A DNA stretch of 64,000 nucleotides from Carex sylvatica (lineage: Eukaryota; Streptophyta; Magnoliopsida; Poales; Cyperaceae), in the NCBI GenBank assembly GCA_964058845.1, contig CAXKVR010000159.1, forward strand, positions 62,001 through 126,000. The letters run 5' to 3'. Below the pieces are notes generated by a model. The model searched no databases. It was not told where the DNA came from and was given only the letters and a program-made list of their open reading frames with translations. The stretch's first letter is position 1; every line of letters begins with the position of its first letter. The position numbers and the translations under genes were made by a program. Positions 58,331 to 64,000 of the stretch are shown here, one piece after another.

Positions 58331-58865
58331 ATAAGACAGGTATGGATATGATTTGCGCATATCAAGTGTGCACAAATCTTGATGCAAATCTAAATGCTTC
58401 CCAATTTGTTCCGATGCCCATCCTCCAAAGAAAAACAAACTTTTTGAAAGTTTCAAGGATTATCTCGGAATCCGTCTAACTTGTTTTTTGAATAGAAATG
58501 CATTTGAATTTTTTGCAAATTTTGTTACGCTAACCAGTAAACCATGACACTGTTTTAGAATCAAAAGAAAATTTTAAATGAGTAAATACACCATTTGATT
58601 TAGATGGAAACACAAAATCCATTGGTTTACTCAATGTAACACCAATATATATACATCATAATTAACACATATACATAAAACACAACACACATTGAAACAT
58701 GAACATAAAAAACAAGGGACTCACATACACAAAAAAATAAAAAAAATAATAAAAAGAGTCAAACTGAATAAAAGGAAAAATAAAAAACAAGAGATTCACA
58801 TACACAAAAAAATAAAATAAATAAAAAGTCAAACTGAATAAAAGGAAGAGACTGAAAGCAGCATT

Positions 58866-61195
58866 TCAATCTATAACTTTGTCAGTAACATGATTTAGAT
58901 TAGGATGGTTGCCTAGATCAGGATAGTTGCTGATGAGTTTTTGGCATTGAACAACACACAATGTGGTCAATTGTGACATAGCCGCCGGTTTCACCTCCCA
59001 ATTCTCCAAGTTCTCCAATTTCTCCAATTTTAAGAATTGCAACTGTGGAAACCCATTTGTAGAGCAAACCATTTGCTTCCCTGTGTATGCTTCATCTTGT
59101 AAAATCAGAAGTTTCAATGCTTGTAGCCTCTCTAGCGTCGGCATGGGGTCTTCCTTCAAATTGGATTTGGTTAGGGTGAGCTTTGTAAGATTTGGTGGAA
59201 ATTTAACATTATCTATGAGAAGTTTCCTACAAATCCATTCTCCCTCTAGTTTAGCTGATTTCACTGTCTCGAGATTTTGAAATGCCCTTATGTCAATAGC
59301 CTCTGACGGTATAATGTTACCCATAATTGCCATTGAGATCAGATTATCCATATGACTCAATAGGTTAGAAATAAATTTCGAGTCGAGATTGTCGCAATTT
59401 GAAAGTGCAAATTTTCTAAGGTGGATCAAAAAGTGGGGAAACTTTTTTAGCCACGACTCATGAGCTGCAAATGTTTTCAGGGTATGTAGGTTTTCTATAT
59501 GTGTTTCAGAGGGTGGGCCTTTAATTTGGGGGCTTGGTTGCACATAAACATGGCGAAGTGTTTTGATATTCCACAGAGATTCCGGTAGGGTATCTATGCT
59601 TGTATCTCTAACATCCAACGTTTGAAGATTTTTCATGTCTCCTATATTTTCAGGAAGCTTAGATATGTTACTACCCCTCAAGCTCAGATACCGTAGGTAA
59701 ATCATATCCTGTAATGTTGTCACTGGGATTGTAGAGTTCCTCAGTGCCAACACTTTGAGGAGCATGGCACTTCCAAGAACAATTCTATCACAATTAAAAG
59801 CTAAAAAAGAACGTATATGATTCACCTCCGTGTATTGCTTCTCATTGTCTTGATAGATTGCTAAACGGAACCGGGATTCAATTTCTTTCTGATTTGGATT
59901 GACAACCGAAAACTCTTCTATGTGTGATTGTTGGATGGAGAATTCATGAATAGAACGAGGCAATCGACAACTTTTTATTGTGCCAGAGATTGATCTCTTG
60001 GAAACAAAAACCAATGACCTGTACGCAACAAGAATAATAATTATACATCAAATAGATTTTCATAAAAGAACAAAATTTCTCAATTTCTCAACAAGGAAAA
60101 TAAATATACATCAAATAGGTTTGAAATAGCAACCATCATATTACTAATTTTAATTATAAGACTGAATTTTAATTTCCTAAAATATTGAGAATACCTTTGA
60201 ACAAGTTCGTCGAGGTACTTATTTGCAGTTGATTCTAGAGACGTCTGTTTATCCTCTTCTTCTACAAATTCTTCAGCAATCCACATCTGAGTTAGAGAGG
60301 TTGCTGGAATCTCGAATCCAATAGGGTAACATGCAAAATAAAGAAAACACGGTTGAAGAAAGTAAGGTAAATCATTATAGCAGTAGGTAAAAATTTGCCC
60401 CATATGATCGGTTGTAATCCTCTCATTAGGCCTTGTGATCTTGTCCAGATCATTTTTCACCATGTTCCAAATGTTGTTGACCATTGGTTTGAGCGAAAGG
60501 AGCCCCCCTATAAGGAGAACAGCCAAAGGTTGTTTTTGACATGCCCCAGAAATCTCACCCAGGAGACTTCCCAGTTCCATTCCTAAGTTGTAAAATAACA
60601 TGAGTCTTTCATGATCATTCTTCATGTTAGAAAGATCTGGAAAAGCTTTCTTATAGAAGAGTGATCCCCCCTCGTCCCAATTCAGTGTTATGCCGTTTGA
60701 AATACTTGCTTCCTCAAGAAGCATGTTTTCAATATTTTTAACTTTATTATTATGTATTATTGTATCCATAATCTCGTTGAGCCAGTTTCCAAGCTCTTCT
60801 AAATATTCTTCTCTGTTTTCAAAATCGAGCTGAACGATTGACCAACCTTTCATGTACGTATACTTCACTTTGTGCATTAAATCTTTGATTAAATTTTCAA
60901 TTTTCTCCCTATATTCTATCGCCAAATCATTCTGGGAGCTGGAGGACTCCTTTCTAGCTTGCCCAACAAACTCACCTATTAACTTTCCAACTTTTGGGGT
61001 TGTTTCTCGCACAATCATATTTATATCCTGCTGTTTGTCCACAGTGAGTTCCTTGAACCATCTGCTCTTCATGACTTCCCGAAGTCCCAGTAGATTGTTG
61101 GATGGAAAATCAAATAGTTTTTCCGTGTCTGATAGCATACCAGACATGCAAAGTACGGCATCCATCTCTGTTTCTAGTTTCCCAAAATCAACCAA
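58866..61195 (-). CDS. NLR-like protein without NB core, copy C (two exons)
   Basis: Exon 1 is 61195-60195, the intron is 176 bases and exon 2 is 60018-58866, giving 717 residues. It has SLFYKKAFPDLSNM, QPLAVLLIGGLLSLKP, CFLYFACYPIGFEIP, LTQMWIAEEFVEEE and YLDELVQRSL joined across the phase-2 splice to VFVSKRSISG. The P-loop and kinase-2 are absent and the MHD position again reads LPR. The LRR part is open to the same C terminus (LNHVTDKVID). The N-terminal region differs from A and B by small in-frame insertions (for example near TYMKGWSIVQLDFE). An open frame with in-frame length changes in a third copy argues against simple decay. Confidence 0.82.
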
Positions 61196-62649
61196 AAATA
61201 ATTTCCTCCCTCTCTTGCTATCCTTGTTTGGTTAATTAAAACAGTTTGATCGTGCACAATACACCCTCAAATCTAATTCAACTGCATGCTCCACCCAGCA
61301 ATTGCAAATCTGCAATGCAAAATAAAACATTAAATAAAAATACTATAAATATACTGTTCCTTACTAATTAACTTTGTAATAGTACGTAAATTATTTTTCC
61401 TTACTAATTACTAATTAAGGTTAAGGACAACTTAAAATTATTACCTTTATTACCATTCTTTAATTAGGGATTTTATAATTAGAGTCCTCAATTCAAACGA
61501 TTCATAAAAATGATTGAACTTGAGAAACAAAATGATATGCATCATTCAATATATGAACAAAAACATAGAATACGATAGTCCATGGACGGAAGTATTAAGC
61601 ACAAAATGAGGTAAGTTGATAAAATGAGATATCTCCACAAAAACTGTATTTAATGCATACTACTTTCTCATTAAATGTATCAAATTAAATACAGAGATTA
61701 TATAATACTTAAAAAAATAATTATTAGAGAAATTTTGAATTTATCAGTTTTTATTCAAACAAAATTAAGCTACATGAATGCATTTAAAACAATTTAATGG
61801 CTATAAGATTTTTCGTGTAATTATGGACACATTTAAAATTATGACATCATCAAAAGTAACACTTGTGCTCCAAATAAAATCTAAAACATGTAAGAATTAT
61901 TATTAGAGCAATTTTAAAAGTATATATCAATTTGTACTCCAAAATTAGTTTCAGTATAGCATTTTGACAGCATAATAATTTTTTTCTAGTTGTAGAATCA
62001 TTCAATTGATTAAACAACCAAAAAGGTCGATTGACCATTTTTCAGATTAATGCCCAATAATTGCCATTCATAAATAACCTCATGTACATCATTGAAAACA
62101 GCTATTCAAAGAGGATAAACAGACATCTCTTGAGACGACAGCAAAGAGTGGATCGCGACATATTTTCGGTGGTGTCTAAGCTTAGGAATAAACTACATGA
62201 ATGCCACGCTTTGCTTCGACGGTGATAATTGAGATGAAGTGTAGAAAATAAAACATAGTGTATTGTATACAATAAAGTATAGGAAATACATTGCAGATGA
62301 TCAGCAAAAATAAACTATGGAAAAATTCACGAGAAAAAATCACAGTGCTAATGTCTAACTACAAAGCTATGGAAAAATTAATACTACATATCAGGATTAA
62401 CAAAAAAATGTAATTATATGGAAATATGTATACAATATATAATATGCACATTAGATTTTAGAATATATTTTTGTGAACTTAAAAAAGATGAGAGAAATAC
62501 CTTGACCGGTGTAGAAAGAGTAAGGCACAGAATGTGGGTATGTGAGTAGAAATTTTATCCTGGATTCAAATTGTTAAACAACAATTGAATTAATAAACAA
62601 CAACTACATAACATATATATTATCTGTCAAGTAGTTATTAAATAAAAAA

Positions 62650-62960
62650 TAGTAATATACCTCTATGCAGATAAAGACAGGCAAGGAGAGGCTCAAGTAC
62701 CTAGCTGGAAATCAGGGGTTTACTAGTGGCAACTTTCATACGGAACTGGCAAAGGAGAGCAAATTTGGTATTAAATTCAAATTGGAATTTAGCAAAATAA
62801 GAAAATCCATCGATCATAAAATCGGAATTGAGCCTAACATCATGACCTACAAAACCTTATTGCTGGGCTCTGAGAAAGGTGAAGTTCATAAGACAATACT
62901 TTTTTAGAAAGATCATGATTTTGAAGGGCCATGAGCCTAATTTCGGGTATGAGTCTATTT
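62650..62960 (+). pseudogene. PPR gene fragment a, unit C
   Basis: It reads HKIGIEPNIMTYKTLLLGSE then KGEVHKT, a single PPR whose second helix is damaged (LGSEKG in place of DGLCKKG). GHEPNFGYES-like sequence follows near 62925 in another frame. It is non-functional and matches 51870-52150. Confidence 0.7.
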
Positions 62961-62999
62961 CAATAGATGAGGATATATAGATAACAGCTAGAAAGCAAT

Positions 63000-64000
63000 T
63001 ATTTTCTTATCCTTGTAACTTCTTGGTAGGAAATGCATATTCTTTACTAGTGTTTCGGTAGTTGCATGATCATCAATTAATCTTGCTTTCATATTTTCAA
63101 GCAAAACAATTACAATTAATAGAAAAGCTTTTCATGCTCTTCTCAACACGGAGTTCAACTCTTTTTTCTATCGGTGCCTATCAATACGTTTCCTTTTTAA
63201 ATTATGATTACAAAATATGTCACATTGAGTATATATGTACATATATTATTTTACAAAATACTATTTGTTTGTTTTTATCTGTTGTGAGTCCAGTCTGTTT
63301 TAGTATTGAAATAAGGTTGTTTGTATATCCATCTTATATTTTAAATTTTTTATAAGATTATTGCCAAACAAAAAGAAAAGATTCTTAAATATCAAAATAT
63401 ATATTAGACTTGCGTTAAGAATCCTGTTGGCAAATTAAGATAGAATAGAGCTATATCATTACTTTTTTAATAAGTTATAATTTGTATAATTTACAAGCTC
63501 GTTACATCTATTACATCTCTAACACATTTATATATATATATATATAGCTTAGTTATGTACATACGTAGATCTCTTACATATCGCTCCAAACTCTTATTAT
63601 TAGTAATAAGTTTTAATATAATTATATATTTTTAATAAACTAGACACCTAAATCAATTTTTTTTTAGTCTAAAATATAATGTCACATATCAAATATGTCA
63701 ATTAAAAGATAATATAATAATAAACTAAAGAACAATATTTTTCTTGTTTTTCCAAAAATTATCATTTTTACAAACGAGCCGTTGAAACAACTTGTTCTAT
63801 GTAATACACTTTACTCAAATTTCAATCTCCCATATTAATTTTTGGACGCAACACATGGTATAACCATGCATCATTGGTGGTACGAGAAAGATCTAAAGAA
63901 TATTATCCACACACCAATACACGTACCGTATAGACAAATTTCCATGTCATGCATGTTAATTAGTTTCTCATAAACAACCATATAATTAAATTGTCACGTG
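63000..64000. other. Right edge: AT-rich DNA equivalent to 52160-53220, no gene seen
   Basis: This stretch follows the unit B sequence closely (GGAAATGCATATTCTTT, CGCAACACATGGTATAA, TGTCATGCATGTTA). No coding frame or RNA gene is supported. Confidence 0.6.

Larger units (their letters stand above)
58340..64000. repeat. Segmental duplication unit C (runs off the window)
   Basis: It begins within sequence equivalent to 47580 of unit B (GTGTGCACAAATCTTGATGC), so the three-exon pseudogene is missing. NLR-like gene C and PPR fragment a follow. From 63000 to the end it tracks 52160-53220 of unit B. The unit continues past the window. Confidence 0.8.

Overview
This is nuclear DNA of a flowering plant, almost certainly a dicot. 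It is AT-rich, its genes have short GT-AG introns, and it carries plant-specific families (F-box, RING-H2, a ShKT-bearing prolyl 4-hydroxylase, CC-type NLR-like genes, PPR fragments) plus Helitrons, hAT, Mutator-like and foldback elements and nested LTR retroelement debris. I cannot name the species.

Left part (about 1-20.8 kb). Helitron-like termini at 1097 and 13229 enclose captured, decayed exons of a ubiquitin-RUB/NEDD8 fusion gene and of an ALDH3-type aldehyde dehydrogenase. An 8.7 kb block with TG...CA ends and a perfect 5-bp target duplication (CAATC) splits the ubiquitin exons, and that block itself contains further nested insertions. Next is an intact six-exon prolyl 4-hydroxylase gene (13897-15525, minus strand). 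It is followed by a second Helitron of the same family with two 5' ends and one 3' end, a 215-bp tandem duplication and a GC-rich hAT-type MITE with a perfect 8-bp target duplication.

Middle part (20.8-28.6 kb). Sparse, AT-rich DNA holds a second hAT-like MITE, an intact single-exon RING-H2 E3 ligase gene and an intact single-exon F-box gene, both on the minus strand. A duplicated scrap of the F-box gene's 3' end lies 3.5 kb from its parent.

Right part (28.8-64 kb). This is a segmental-duplication cluster. The basic unit is: broken copy of a conserved three-exon plant gene; two-exon NLR-like gene on the minus strand; then PPR-gene fragments on the plus strand. There are three NLR-like copies (31505-33828, 48096-50508, 58866-61195). 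All three have open, spliceable frames of about 715 codons, and all three lack the P-loop/kinase-2 nucleotide-binding core and the MHD motif while keeping the ARC2/winged-helix segment and the LRR. Six PPR pseudogene fragments and two to three remnants of the three-exon gene mark the duplication boundaries. The most unusual biology in the window is this family of nucleotide-binding-less NLR-like genes kept open in three copies; the second is the gene-capturing Helitron.
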